From the NCBI RefSeq assembly GCF_017086365.1, contig NZ_CP070969.1, forward strand, positions 5,978,001 through 6,042,000: 64,000 bases of DNA. Reading direction: 5' to 3'. The position numbers and the translations under genes are program-made. Positions 45,134-54,634 of the stretch are shown piece by piece. This stretch comes from Paenibacillus tianjinensis (lineage in GTDB: Bacteria; Bacillota; Bacilli; Paenibacillales; Paenibacillaceae). The notes under the pieces are model-generated. The model worked only from the letters and a program-made list of their open reading frames with translations. It was not told the DNA's origin and searched no databases. How positions within the stretch are numbered: position 1 is the stretch's first letter; every line of letters begins with the position of its first letter.

Positions 45134-46270
45134 TTAAGCCTTAACCGGCACCCAGCCCGGTGTATTTGTGATCGCGCCCCAGAGCGGGTCAGGGATCACA
45201 AGCTCACCTTGCGCTGCAGGGTCCAGTTCCGTCTTAATTTCACTGGCGCGGCCTCCCGCTACCTTCTGCACCCAGTCCGGTTCGATCAGCAGCGGGCGGC
45301 CCAGAGCCACCAGGTCAATACCGGTGTCCAGACTCTTTAGCGCATCTTCCGCCGAGTACAGTGAACCGACGCCGATGACCGGTACGGCACCGCCGGCACG
45401 GTCCACAATCTGCTCAATTCTCGGCCGGCTGTCTTCCGTGCCGCGGCGCGGCAGCGACCACAGCTCCATGAGCGAGGCATGCAGGTAATCCAGCCCTTCC
45501 TCTTTGAGCGCATCAATCAGCGCAAAGGTCTCAGCCATTGTAATTCCCGGTGTTTCCGGTTCCTCCGGGGAGAAACGGTAGCCGACCAGAAATGGCGTGG
45601 ACGCATATTCACTCACGACCCGCTTCACTTCGCGCAGAACGGCGAGCGGGAAGGTCAGGCGCTTCTCCAGGCTTCCGCCCCAGCGGTCTTCGCGGAGATT
45701 GGAATGCGGGGAGAAGAACTGCTGAACCAGATAACTGTTTGCTCCATGGATTTCCACACCATCGAAGCCAGCGATAATTGCACGGCGGGTTGCCGCCCCG
45801 AAATCGGCGATAATGACTTGAATTTCTTCATCGGTCAGCGTACGCGGCACCGGCCCTTGCCCGCCGCCCGGCAGCTCCGCTGGAACACTGCTTGCACTGA
45901 CAGTCTGGCCATCCGGCAGCAGGTCCGGCGGGCACTGGCGTCCGCCGTGGAAAATCTGCAGCACAGCCTTGGCTCCCTCGCCCTTAATAGCATCCGCCAG
46001 CTCGCGCAGGCTTAGAATCAGCTCATCACTGTCGGCACCAAATTCACCGGGGAAGCCTTTCCCGCTCCGGCTCACATACACACAGGCAGTGATGACCATG
46101 CCGACACCTTTGGAGCGGCGGATATAATAATCGATTTCCGGCTTGGAAACCGTGCCATCCTCATTGGAAGAGAAGTTGGTCATCGGGGCCATAACCACCC
46201 GGTTTTTCAGTGTAATTCCATTTTTGAAGCCGTAGGCGTCCAGCAGCGGACTGTAATTGGCTTGCGTCAT
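45134..46270 (-). CDS. NADH:flavin oxidoreductase (old yellow enzyme family)
   Basis: A 378-residue FMN-dependent (beta/alpha)8 reductase. FVGIHGAN-like GVEIHGANSYLVQQFFSPHSN and LREDRWGGSLEKRL form the OYE signature; KNRVVMAPMTNFSS is the FMN-binding start and VIGVGSLYSAEDAL the phosphate-binding end. OYEs reduce activated alkenes. GGAGGG precedes ATG 46270. The hxlR gene lies 80 bp upstream in the same direction, so the reductase may be controlled with it or by it. Confidence 0.92.
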   Translation of the reverse strand: MTQANYSPLLDAYGFKNGITLKNRVVMAPMTNFSSNEDGTVSKPEIDYYIRRSKGVGMVITACVYVSRSGKGFPGEFGADSDELILSLRELADAIKGEGAKAVLQIFHGGRQCPPDLLPDGQTVSASSVPAELPGGGQGPVPRTLTDEEIQVIIADFGAATRRAIIAGFDGVEIHGANSYLVQQFFSPHSNLREDRWGGSLEKRLTFPLAVLREVKRVVSEYASTPFLVGYRFSPEEPETPGITMAETFALIDALKEEGLDYLHASLMELWSLPRRGTEDSRPRIEQIVDRAGGAVPVIGVGSLYSAEDALKSLDTGIDLVALGRPLLIEPDWVQKVAGGRASEIKTELDPAAQGELVIPDPLWGAITNTPGWVPVKA

Positions 46271-46350
46271 GTCTTATTCCCTCCATTATTATAATCTATA
46301 TAAGTATCACGGCAGGCGGCGATCAGCGGTGAACACATCACAGAATACCG

Positions 46351-46725
46351 CTATCCCTCCGCCTTAGCCGTATCCTTCCAGATCACTTTGTTTCCGTAAT
46401 TTTTGCCCCAGTCATACATCATACGCAGGACAGGCAGTAGGCTCTGCCCGTATTCTGTCAAAGAATATTCTACTCTCGGAGGGACCTCGGCATACACCTT
46501 TCTCAGCACAAGCTGGTCTTCCTCCAGCTCACGAAGCTGATTGGTCAGCATTTTTTGCGTAATATGGGGAATCAGCTTCTTCAGCTCACTGAAACGTTTG
46601 GTTCCTTCAAGGCCGAGATGCCACAGAATAATCAGCTTCCATTTCCCGCCGATGACGGCGAGTGTAAGCTCCTTCTCACAATTGATTTCCTGCAAATTAA
46701 TACGGTCTTTAATATCCGTTGCCAA
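46351..46725 (-). CDS. hxlR: HxlR-family transcriptional regulator
   Basis: A 124-residue winged-helix protein. [41 protein letters not shown] and [20 protein letters not shown] match HxlR of Bacillus subtilis closely as remembered, more than other family members. HxlR activates hxlAB in response to formaldehyde. TTG 46725 is taken as start because AAGGAGG lies 9 nt upstream; longer frames to 46818 run into GC-rich leader. It lies just past hxlA-hxlB on the same strand, instead of divergently as in B. subtilis, and precedes an OYE gene. Confidence 0.85.
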   Translation of the reverse strand: MATDIKDRINLQEINCEKELTLAVIGGKWKLIILWHLGLEGTKRFSELKKLIPHITQKMLTNQLRELEEDQLVLRKVYAEVPPRVEYSLTEYGQSLLPVLRMMYDWGKNYGNKVIWKDTAKAEG

Positions 46726-46911
46726 GAGATGCGTCCTCCTTTCATTCTTTACCATCATACTACAAAACACCCGGGGGCCGCACATCCCCGGCCGTAGCGC
46801 CGGAGCGACAGGCGGCAAACCGGCTGATAGTCCTCACGCCGTCCGCACCTTCTGCGGGGAGCAATACAACGTGTAGAATTGGCCTGCACTTGAGCCATTC
46901 GCCTTATAATG

Positions 46912-46945
46912 AAACAGCCTGCCCGGAAATCCGGACAGGCTGTTT
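46912..46945. terminator. Terminator after hxlAB
   Basis: Stem AAACAGCCTGYCCGG with a 4-nt loop just past the hxlB stop; T-rich on both sides. Confidence 0.75.
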
Positions 46946-46952
46946 TGTTATA

Positions 46953-47507
46953 TTATTCGAGATTAGCATGCTTGCCGAACATCTGGCTGGTTGTCTGGCC
47001 GGTCCATTCCATCAGCCGCAGAATGACCGCATCATAGAACAGCAGCAGTGTCTGTTCGAACAGGGACGCCATGGGCTGGATGGTGGCCCGCTCCCCGCTG
47101 GCCTCCTTGGCAACACCCGGCAGCTTCACCGTGTAATCGGCCAGACTGCCGAGAGTAGACTCCGGCGCTATCGTTACCAGGACAACCGCAGCGCCGAGCG
47201 CCTGGGCTTTCTCTGCCATGGCGATCAGGCTTTTCGTTTCCCCGGAGCCGGAGCCGAGGACCAGTACATCTCCGGCCTCAATACCCGGGGTCACGGTTTC
47301 ACCGACCACGTAAGCCGCCCGGCCGGCATGCATCAGCCGCATGGCAAACGCCCGGCCCATCAGCCCGGAGCGGCCTGCGCCAGCCACAAAAATCTTACCG
47401 GAACGCTGCAGCAGCCCGGCGAACGCCTCTGCCCCGCCAGCATCCAGCTGCCCAGCCGAACGCTCCAGCTCCTTCACGATCTCCTGCGCGTAGCTCACTG
47501 TATCCAT
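46953..47507 (-). CDS. hxlB: 6-phospho-3-hexuloisomerase
   Basis: A 184-residue SIS-domain isomerase. GAGRSGLMGRAFAMRLMHAG and VLVLGSGSGETKSLIAMAEKAQALGAAVVLVT are the hallmark sugar-phosphate-binding stretches. It converts hexulose-6-phosphate to fructose-6-phosphate, the second step of RuMP formaldehyde fixation. No ribosome binding site precedes ATG 47507; the hxlA stop lies only 7 bp upstream, so coupling to hxlA is likely. Confidence 0.93.
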   Translation of the reverse strand: MDTVSYAQEIVKELERSAGQLDAGGAEAFAGLLQRSGKIFVAGAGRSGLMGRAFAMRLMHAGRAAYVVGETVTPGIEAGDVLVLGSGSGETKSLIAMAEKAQALGAAVVLVTIAPESTLGSLADYTVKLPGVAKEASGERATIQPMASLFEQTLLLFYDAVILRLMEWTGQTTSQMFGKHANLE

Positions 47508-47514
47508 AGGAGCA

Positions 47515-48147
47515 TTAGGCCTGGCTGACGAGACGCTTCATCTCGGCTGCCGCTGACCTTTGATCGCTTTCACCGGTAATACCCCCGCCGACGATGACAA
47601 GATCAGGACCGGCTGCAATGACTTCCGGCAGTGTGCTCAGCTTGATGCCGCCGGCAATTGCCGTCTTCGCCTGTTTGACAACGCCCTTGATCGCCTGCAA
47701 ATCAGCAAAAGAATTTTTGCCCTCAGCCTGATGGTCATAACCGGAGTGAACGCAGACATAATCTACACCAAGTGCGTCTACCTCTGCGGCCCGGCCGGCA
47801 ATATCCTTCACGTTGATCAGGTCGACCAGAATCTCACGTCCGCTTTTTTTCGCTTCCTCAACTGCGCCTTTAATAGTGGAGTCATCAGACACGCCAAGTA
47901 CAGTCACGATGTCTGCTCCCGCTTCAGCCGCCTTCATGACCTCATAGCCGCCGGCATCCATGATTTTCAGATCCGCAAGCACAGTCAGTGCAGGAAAAGC
48001 GTCCTTAATCGCTCTAACTGCATGCAATCCCTCATTAATGACAATCGGTGTGCCGATTTCCACCACATCAATAAATTCTGCGACCTCCGAGACGATTTCC
48101 TTGGCTCCGGCGATATCGACAAGATCAAGCGCTAACTGCAATTTCAT
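47515..48147 (-). CDS. hxlA: 3-hexulose-6-phosphate synthase
   Basis: A 211-residue orotidine-decarboxylase-fold aldolase. MKLQLALDLVDIAGAKEIV, the catalytic D-K-x-D set in LADLKIMDAGGYE, the His in VCVHSGYDHQ and AGGIKLSTLPEVI are diagnostic. It condenses formaldehyde with ribulose-5-phosphate. ATG 48147 has AAAAGGAG about 10 nt upstream; the longer frame to 48228 is rejected. First gene of hxlA-hxlB. The 273-bp divergent gap to the MATE gene holds candidate regulator sites (AAGTAGGCACTT at 48219). Confidence 0.95.
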   Translation of the reverse strand: MKLQLALDLVDIAGAKEIVSEVAEFIDVVEIGTPIVINEGLHAVRAIKDAFPALTVLADLKIMDAGGYEVMKAAEAGADIVTVLGVSDDSTIKGAVEEAKKSGREILVDLINVKDIAGRAAEVDALGVDYVCVHSGYDHQAEGKNSFADLQAIKGVVKQAKTAIAGGIKLSTLPEVIAAGPDLVIVGGGITGESDQRSAAAEMKRLVSQA

Positions 48148-48420
48148 ATATAAATGCTCCTTTTCAATATATTTTTGTAAGTGCTGCACTAAGTGTAAGT
48201 TCATGCATCCCAAAAAGGAAGTAGGCACTTTCCCGTATTGTAGTTACCCGGAGGATACTATTGGACTCTATATGGCTCCGAAGAGTGGCAGCTCTGAAAG
48301 AAAAACGTATAAATTTTTCACTATTTTCGTAAAAATACTGCAATTTCATAAAAGCTGTGCTAACATACACTGGATTCGAAATAAGCTTAATGACCAGCAA
48401 TCATTCAAAGAGGTGCATAG

Positions 48421-49809
48421 ATGAAAGAAACGAAAGCGCAAGAGTTCAATCTGATGAAGCTGACCTGGCCGATATTCCTGGAATTATTCCTCTTCATGCT
48501 GATGGGCAGCGTGGATACGTTCATGATCAGCTCGGTATCAGACGATGCCGTTTCCGGTGTCGGGGCAGCGAATCAGATTATTGCTATGGCTATACTTGTC
48601 CTCAGTGTAATCGGCAATGGTGCGGCTATCGTCGTCTCCCAGTATCTCGGCTCCAGAAAGCCCCAGGAAGCGGCCAATGTAACTGGTAATGCCATCACGC
48701 TGAATCTGGCGGTAGGACTTGTCCTCAGCACAATACTGCTGCTGTTCGGCGGCAATCTGCTTGCTGCCCTGAATGTAACCGGTGATATCCTCGTGCATGC
48801 CAAAGTGTATATGAATATCGTCGGAGGCGGGATCTTCCTGCAGGCACTGCTTAATGCCCTGGCAACTACCATCCGTACACACGGCTTCACCAAGCAGACG
48901 ATGATGGTCTCCCTGCTAATGAATGTGATCCATGTGGTCGGCAACTACCTCCTGATCTTCGGACATTTCGGCTTGCCTGCACTCGGTGTGCAAGGAGCTG
49001 CAATCTCTACAGTAACAAGCCGGCTGATCTGCCTGGTGCTATTCTTCCTGCTGCTCTACCGGATTATGGACGTAAAGGTCAAATGGGCCTATTACACCCG
49101 CCTGTCCAAAAAGTATGTGCTGCAAATTCTCAAAATCGGCATTCCGTCCGCTTTTGAATCGATTACCTACCAGTCCTGCCAGCTTGTATTTACTCTGTAC
49201 ATTACTTACCTTGGTGCTGAAGCCATGGCTACTCGCCAATATGCCCTTAATATCTCCAGTTATATTTTCCTGTTCAGCGTGGCGGTGTCGATGGGAACTT
49301 CCATTATTGTCGGCCATCTTGTCGGTGCCAAACGGCCGCAGGAAGCCTACTCGCGGGTATTTACGAGTGTGAAATGGGCACTGCTCGTCACCATAATTAT
49401 GGATGCTGTTGTCATTCTGTTCCGCGTCCCCCTGTTCGGACTGTTTACCGATAATGAGTCGATTATTATGATGGGTGCGCAGGTGATTCTGCTCAGCTTC
49501 TTCCTGGAGACGGGCCGCACCTGCAATCTTGTGATCATCAACTCCCTGCGGGCCTCGGGCGATGCCAAGTTCCCGGTATACATGGGCCTGATCTCGATGG
49601 TGTGCATGAGCCTGCCGCTCGGTTATGTGCTGGTGTTCCAGCTTCACCTTGGCCTCGCCGGCGTATGGATCGCCACTGCCTTTGACGAATGGGTGAGGGC
49701 TGTTATTATGTATTTCCGCTGGAAGAGCAGAGCCTGGGAGAAGCACGGTCTGATCCAGCACGACACCGAGGCGCAGCCGGTGAATTCTTCTACTGCCGCA
49801 GCGCATTAA
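48421..49809 (+). CDS. MATE-family multidrug efflux transporter
   Basis: A 462-residue protein with about twelve helices in two MatE repeats (LTWPIFLELFLFMLMGSVDTFM, ILKIGIPSAFESITYQSCQLV). It exports cationic compounds by Na+ or H+ antiport; the substrate is unknown. AGAGGTG precedes ATG 48421. Divergent from hxlA. Single-gene unit ending at a bidirectional terminator. Confidence 0.92.
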   Translation: MKETKAQEFNLMKLTWPIFLELFLFMLMGSVDTFMISSVSDDAVSGVGAANQIIAMAILVLSVIGNGAAIVVSQYLGSRKPQEAANVTGNAITLNLAVGLVLSTILLLFGGNLLAALNVTGDILVHAKVYMNIVGGGIFLQALLNALATTIRTHGFTKQTMMVSLLMNVIHVVGNYLLIFGHFGLPALGVQGAAISTVTSRLICLVLFFLLLYRIMDVKVKWAYYTRLSKKYVLQILKIGIPSAFESITYQSCQLVFTLYITYLGAEAMATRQYALNISSYIFLFSVAVSMGTSIIVGHLVGAKRPQEAYSRVFTSVKWALLVTIIMDAVVILFRVPLFGLFTDNESIIMMGAQVILLSFFLETGRTCNLVIINSLRASGDAKFPVYMGLISMVCMSLPLGYVLVFQLHLGLAGVWIATAFDEWVRAVIMYFRWKSRAWEKHGLIQHDTEAQPVNSSTAAAH

Positions 49810-49826
49810 ATTTGTACACCAAAACC

Positions 49827-49870
49827 AAAAAGCGGCCCGCCAAGGTCTATAGACCTGGCGGACCGCTTTT
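49827..49870. terminator. Bidirectional terminator after the MATE gene
   Basis: Long stem AAAAGCGG-CCCGCCA-AGGTCT / AGACC-TGGCGG-ACCGCTTTT followed by TT on the plus strand, between converging genes. Confidence 0.88.
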
Positions 49871-49911
49871 TTACTCTATAACAATGTCTATAAGCACCGG
49901 GCTGTCCACCT

Positions 49912-51237
49912 TCAAATGCCCTTCTCAGCAGCTTCCTTATGCTTAGTAGCGAATTCTTCGGGGGTCACCGCTTTGGCGAACAGTGCCTGGATCATGTCCA
50001 GATGGACCTGGGCGGCACCCGGCTTCATCTGCACATCGGCGAACAAAGTAATGCTGCTGGCATTATTCAGTTCATTGAGCAGATCCACGTAGAGCTGGGG
50101 CAGATTGCTGTTCGCCGTATCCACCTTAGTTGCCGGTATCACGCCGGCAGTAGTCACGGAATCCTCGCCCCACTTCGATACGAAGTATTCCACGAATGCC
50201 TTGGCCTCTTCCTTCACCTTGGACGCTTCGGAAATGAACAGCCCGACACCGGGACCGCCAACCCAGCTGTTAATATTACCTTTGCCGCCAGCGACAGTCG
50301 GGAATTTGAAGAAGCCGACCTTGTCCTTGAACTCCTGCGGAATATCCGGGTTGGTCGTGAAATTCGGCAGCTCCCAGGTTCCCGTCAGGTACAGGGCCGC
50401 CTTTTCGTTTACAAATTCGGACTTGCCTTCATCGTTGGACAAGCCGTTAAAGCCTTTGTTGAAGGCGTCCATATCAACCAGCGTCTGCACTTCGGCAGCC
50501 GCCTGGATCAGACCCGGATCTTCGAAGGAGCCTGTCCCATTGGTGGCCTTCTTAAGCGTATCGCTGCCGGCAATCCGGTCAGCCAGATACATGTACCACA
50601 GGGATCCTGTCCAGCGGTCCTTGTTCCCGAGCGCAATCGGGGCTATGCCGTTATCGGCCAGTGTTTGTATAACCTGCTTCAATTGTTCATAGGTGGCCGG
50701 AACCTTTAAATTATATTTTGCAAAAATATCCTTGTTGTAGTAGATCGGTGAGATGTTCAGCTCGATGGGCAATGCATAGGTTTTGCCGCCCACCATGTAA
50801 GCTTCCGTCGTACCGGCAACAAATTTATCCTTCAGCCGGTCACCGCTCAGAATATCATCCAGCGGGGCGAACAATCCGCCTTTGACATAAGGCTCCATGA
50901 AGCCCGCCGCCCAAGTAATTCCTACATCCGGAAGCTCGTTGGAAGCAGAGAGCACCTTGAGCTTATTCTTATACTGTTCATTCTCGAGCACCTCCTGTTT
51001 AACGGTAATGTTCGGATGCTCGTTCTCGTATTCATCTATAATCTGCTCTACCAGCTTATTCTGCTGTGCCGAGCTGGCCGCCGGCCATAAGTGCATCATA
51101 GTGAGCGTGACATTTGGTTCAGGAGCGCCATTGACTGTATCCTTACTTCCGTTATTGCTCTTACCGCCGCAGCCAGCAAGCACGAGCGCAAGCAGGAGAC
51201 ACCAAATCAGGCCTATAGTCAACTTGTCCCTTGGCAT
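49912..51237 (-). CDS. Sugar ABC transporter substrate-binding lipoprotein
   Basis: A 441-residue family 1 binding protein. MPRDKLTIGLIWCLLLALVLAGC is signal peptide and lipobox (LAGC), followed by a Gly/Asn/Ser linker and VTLTMMHLWPAASSAQQNKLV, then SFEDPGLIQAAAEVQTLVDMD, typical of oligosaccharide/raffinose-type binders. GGAGGT precedes ATG 51237; the frame to 51270 is rejected. Located 111 bp after the AraC-type response regulator in the same direction. No permease genes follow. Confidence 0.88.
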   Translation of the reverse strand: MPRDKLTIGLIWCLLLALVLAGCGGKSNNGSKDTVNGAPEPNVTLTMMHLWPAASSAQQNKLVEQIIDEYENEHPNITVKQEVLENEQYKNKLKVLSASNELPDVGITWAAGFMEPYVKGGLFAPLDDILSGDRLKDKFVAGTTEAYMVGGKTYALPIELNISPIYYNKDIFAKYNLKVPATYEQLKQVIQTLADNGIAPIALGNKDRWTGSLWYMYLADRIAGSDTLKKATNGTGSFEDPGLIQAAAEVQTLVDMDAFNKGFNGLSNDEGKSEFVNEKAALYLTGTWELPNFTTNPDIPQEFKDKVGFFKFPTVAGGKGNINSWVGGPGVGLFISEASKVKEEAKAFVEYFVSKWGEDSVTTAGVIPATKVDTANSNLPQLYVDLLNELNNASSITLFADVQMKPGAAQVHLDMIQALFAKAVTPEEFATKHKEAAEKGI

Positions 51238-51348
51238 TGCTATAACCTCCATTGTTTTCGGCTGCGCCAACTGTAACCGTTATCAAGTAAATTCTAGCAT
51301 TCTGCTTGGAGGCTTATAAGACCAAATATATTGGCAAAACTTCCACTT

Positions 51349-52152
51349 TTATTGGATTTCCGTCTGATTGTCCTCTATGTGCTGGTTCCGGTAACGGCTC
51401 GGACTGATGCCCTCCAGGGACTTAAACACCTTGATAAAATACTTGTCCGTCTTATAGCCTACACGTTCACCGATCTCGCCGATGGACAGCCGTGACTGCA
51501 GCAGCATCTCTTTAGCCCGCTGAATCCTCAGGCGTGACAGATATTCACTGAAGGGCACCCCGGCCTGTTCCTTGAACAGGACACTGAAGTAGCTGGCATT
51601 CAGGTGAATGCGCGCGGCAACCTCAGCCATCGTCAGCTGCTCCTGCAGATGCTGCTCCACATAAGTGATCGCCTCCCTTACCGGCTCCCCCATTCCGCTT
51701 CCGTCCGGATCAATCTGGAACAGCTTCGGATCGACGAGCTTCTCCAGCTTCTCGCGCCGCTGCACCTCTTCCTCCTGCTTCAGCGCAGCCTCCACCACCT
51801 GAAGCAGCTCTGCCTTATCCAGAGGCTTCAGCAGATAGTTAAAAGCCCCAAGCCGCATGGCCTGCTGCACATAATCAAACTCGGCATACCCTGAAATCAC
51901 GATAACGACCGGCTGGCGGGGGCGCTCCTTCAGTGAGCGGATTAGATCAATTCCGCTGACCTCCGGCATCCGCACATCTGTGATCAGCAGATGCACCTGC
52001 TCGTGCAGCAGCCGCTCACGGGCCTCAACTCCGTTATCGGCCGTTTCCACCACGTATCTGCCACCGGCCCATACCTCCAGTGTCTGCTTAATGCCCTGCC
52101 GCGTCCGCGGCTCATCATCCACGATCAGAATTTTTTTGCTGCCCAGGCTCAT
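51349..52152 (-). CDS. YesN-type response regulator (REC + AraC HTH)
   Basis: A 267-residue regulator. Receiver: KKILIVDDEPRTRQGI, phosphoacceptor Asp in LLITDVRMPEVSGIDL, Lys in NYLLKPLDK. C-terminal AraC pair of helix-turn-helices (MAEVAARIHLNASYFSVLFKE, RLSIGEIGERVGYKTDKYFI). GGGGGAGAT precedes ATG 52152; the gene overlaps the kinase 3' end by 38 bp. Receives phosphate from the adjacent HisK and is expected to activate the downstream binding-protein gene. Confidence 0.92.
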   Translation of the reverse strand: MSLGSKKILIVDDEPRTRQGIKQTLEVWAGGRYVVETADNGVEARERLLHEQVHLLITDVRMPEVSGIDLIRSLKERPRQPVVIVISGYAEFDYVQQAMRLGAFNYLLKPLDKAELLQVVEAALKQEEEVQRREKLEKLVDPKLFQIDPDGSGMGEPVREAITYVEQHLQEQLTMAEVAARIHLNASYFSVLFKEQAGVPFSEYLSRLRIQRAKEMLLQSRLSIGEIGERVGYKTDKYFIKVFKSLEGISPSRYRNQHIEDNQTEIQ

Positions 52153-53908
52153 ACATATCTCCCCCATGATTCGGTATTTCAAAAGTAATAACCGTCCCTG
52201 CAGACGGCTCACTGCCGATAACCAGCCCTTCATGCTCTGCATCTTTCCCGCCATAATAAAGCTTAAGCCGCCGCTGGACATTTACAAGACCTACCCCTGT
52301 CCCCTTGGAGGAAATAGACGGGCCGCCCTCCAGTGCACTGCGAAGTGCACTTAACCTCTCTGCATCCATCCCGGGCCCATTGTCGGACACTGTAACCCGG
52401 GTCCATCCTGACCGCCCGGAAGGCGTAATCACGATACTGACAGTACCGCTGCCGACGCGGCTCTCCACCCCATGCAGAATGGCATTTTCGACAATCGGCT
52501 GAATCAGCAGCTTCGGTACCGGTACAGCAGCTTCCGGCTGTTCCAGTTCAATCGTCCAGGTCAGCCGCTCGCCCATACGCATCTCCATAATCTGCAGATA
52601 CCGCCGCACCTGCTCCAGCTCTTCCCCGAGCGTAACCCATTCATCCATATTCGGACTTCCGATAATATAGCGGAACAACCGCGACATGACAACTACCAGC
52701 CCTGCCAGCTCTTCTTCCCCCTTCTCCTCCAGCGACCAATTGAACGCCTCCAGGGTATTGAACAAAAAATGGGGATTGATCTGCGCCTGCAGTGCCTTCA
52801 GCTCCGTACGGCTTTGCAGCATTTCTTTTTCATAGACTACCCGGATCAGATCATTCATATTTGCAATCATTCCGTTGTACGTGTTGTTCAGCTCCCGGAG
52901 CTCCATCGTGGAGACCGGCTCCGGATTAGGGGTCAGCACCCCAAGCCTCGTCTTGCGCATCGCCCGGATCAGATGAATTATCGGTCTGGTAATCATCGTA
53001 GAGAGCAGGAACGAGAGTGACAGAAACAACAGCGTTCCAATTCCGCCGGAGAACAGCAGCACTGTCCGGAGTACGGAGATGCCTTTAGTAACATAGCTGA
53101 CAGGTGTAAGCACCAATAGCGTCCAGTTTGCCTTGTCCGAACGCTGCTTGACCTGCACATACTCCTTGCCCCGGAAGCTCACGGTCTGATCGTCAGTCCA
53201 AAGGAGCGGCAGGAGATTGGGCTCCGGCTTTTCACTGCTGCCAAGCAGATGCCCCTCATCACTGACCAGCAGAATCGATTCTCCGCTGTCACTGCCGGAT
53301 AGCGGATCATTCAGCTGAAAGTAGCTGCGCTGGATTTTGGCCATCAGGTAGCCGCCCCGCGAGAACCAGCGGTCCATCAGACTGACCTGACGGATCGCCA
53401 GCAGACTCTGGTCATCATTCGGATCGACGCCGATCCAGACCAGCCGTCCTTTCTGAGTGTTGGCTTCAGCGATATAACGATTGTCGATCCGGGTGCTGAG
53501 AGTGCCGTCTTTAATCGGGAACAGCAGCCGGTAATCGGCAGTATACAGCTCCAGCGAGCCGACACTCGGCATGTAGGCCTGATAGCTGGATACGATCTGC
53601 AGCAGCGATTGGCGCTGGTTGAAGGACACCTCTTGACCGTTAAGCTCTTCCAGCAGCAGCTGCTGGACCGTCGGGTGATTGGCCACCTGCTCCATCAGGC
53701 TGTCTATCTGGCCGATCAGCGCATCCAGCCTGCCGTTAGCCTGAACTGCAGTCTGCTGGATGTGCCGTTCAGCATTATCTTTAAGCAGCGAAGAAACTCT
53801 GTCATACACGAACGCACCTGAAACTGCGATAATAACCAGCATGACACCTAGAAATCCTAGGAATATTTGATTACGCAGTGTATTCATTTCTCTAAATCTG
53901 CTGAACAC
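52115..53908 (-). CDS. YesM-type sensor histidine kinase
   Basis: A 597-residue membrane kinase. Helix at about 10-30, extracellular Cache-like sensor to about 280, second helix near 285-310, HAMP, then His-kinase domain with LQAQINPHFLFNTLEAF (phospho-His) and HATPase motifs VENAILHGVE, VSDNGPGMD and GTGVGLVNVQRRL. GTG 53908 follows GGGGGAGG. YesM/YesN kinases sense sugars or cell-wall fragments; the ligand is unknown. Overlaps the response regulator by 38 bp. Confidence 0.93.
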   Translation of the reverse strand: MFSRFREMNTLRNQIFLGFLGVMLVIIAVSGAFVYDRVSSLLKDNAERHIQQTAVQANGRLDALIGQIDSLMEQVANHPTVQQLLLEELNGQEVSFNQRQSLLQIVSSYQAYMPSVGSLELYTADYRLLFPIKDGTLSTRIDNRYIAEANTQKGRLVWIGVDPNDDQSLLAIRQVSLMDRWFSRGGYLMAKIQRSYFQLNDPLSGSDSGESILLVSDEGHLLGSSEKPEPNLLPLLWTDDQTVSFRGKEYVQVKQRSDKANWTLLVLTPVSYVTKGISVLRTVLLFSGGIGTLLFLSLSFLLSTMITRPIIHLIRAMRKTRLGVLTPNPEPVSTMELRELNNTYNGMIANMNDLIRVVYEKEMLQSRTELKALQAQINPHFLFNTLEAFNWSLEEKGEEELAGLVVVMSRLFRYIIGSPNMDEWVTLGEELEQVRRYLQIMEMRMGERLTWTIELEQPEAAVPVPKLLIQPIVENAILHGVESRVGSGTVSIVITPSGRSGWTRVTVSDNGPGMDAERLSALRSALEGGPSISSKGTGVGLVNVQRRLKLYYGGKDAEHEGLVIGSEPSAGTVITFEIPNHGGDMYEPGQQKNSDRG

Positions 53909-53944
53909 ATAGCCTCCCCCTCACTGACAGCGTTTCCAACTCTA

Positions 53945-54013
53945 TTCTTAATTTTACTTCACCGGAGTCTATTTTTCTAACCCTTTCAGGTCTTCATTTC
54001 ACGGATCTGAGGA
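53945..54013 (+). repeat. Diverged direct repeat, copy 1
   Basis: About 69 bp, sharing TTACTTCACCGGAGTCTATT-type core with copy 2 at 54790-54855; roughly 80 percent identical overall by eye, with small indels. The copies flank the AT-rich segment 54014-54789. Confidence 0.75.
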
Positions 54014-54170
54014 ACCCTCTTAGAAAATCTCTTCCATCCCTTTGTTTGTATCTTTTTTCTTAAAATTAAAAAAAATATAAAAAAGGAATAAAATGGTTGT
54101 ATAATGTTTAAAAAATAATATAATTAAGTCCTGGGTAAGAGTACAACAAATATGATTATCATTAAGCTTA

Positions 54171-54362
54171 GTGAAGATAGATGGACTTTGTCAGAGCCGG
54201 GTAAGAAATAGAAAAAGTAGTGAACCTCATCTTCATGTCCATACTACAAGACATGACAACAAGAATGATTATTTCAACCAGACTTCGGTGCCAATTACTT
54301 TCGATGGTAGTTATTTAAAGAGAAATGATGTACTGCTCGATCAAACCCTTATTTTTCGTTGA
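54171..54362 (+). pseudogene. C-terminal fragment of an M23 metallopeptidase
   Basis: The 63-residue frame contains SSEPHLHVHTTRHDNKNDYF and VPITFDGSYLKRNDVL, the conserved end of many LytM/M23 peptidases including the HLH zinc ligand. The upstream part of the domain is missing; the sequence before SSEPHLH looks corrupted (GLCQSRVRNRK where the family has GLCGNSGN-like). It is therefore read as a decayed or truncated copy. It has no ribosome binding site. Its stop overlaps the next small frame by 4 bp. Confidence 0.55.
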
Positions 54363-54634
54363 ACCATGAATTCTGCTTCGAAAGGTGGTTGGAGAAGTTG
54401 TTTCTCAAGCTCTCCTATTTCTGGAGTACAGTGTTGCGTGTTGTAGCTTTTGCGGCAGGCATAGCTAACCCTTATTTCAATACCCCATTGAAAATCGTCG
54501 TGTTTATTCTGGTTTGTATTACGGGTATATTGGACTCAAATTCAGAGGAGCATCGGCCAAAATGGCTTAATTCCCCTGTCGCTTTTATTTTAGGTCTGCT
54601 TATTAGCTATATCATATATCCTTTTCTGAAATAA
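54359..54634 (+). CDS. Small hydrophobic protein, uncertain
   Basis: A 91-residue frame from TTG 54359 with two or three predicted helices (STVLRVVAFAAGIANPYF, LKIVVFILVCITGILD, SPVAFILGLLISYIIYPFLK). No homologue is recognised. No ribosome binding site is seen; an internal TTG start near 54401 after GGTGGTTGGAGAAG is possible. The start overlaps the stop of the M23 fragment (TTGA), which hints at an old operon. AT-rich like the surrounding segment. Confidence 0.4.
   Translation: MNHEFCFERWLEKLFLKLSYFWSTVLRVVAFAAGIANPYFNTPLKIVVFILVCITGILDSNSEEHRPKWLNSPVAFILGLLISYIIYPFLK

Noticed and set aside
48178..48189. AGTGCTGCACT palindrome as a regulator site for hxlA
   Set aside because: It lies only about 32 bp from the hxlA start, is short and could be chance; no matching second copy was found.
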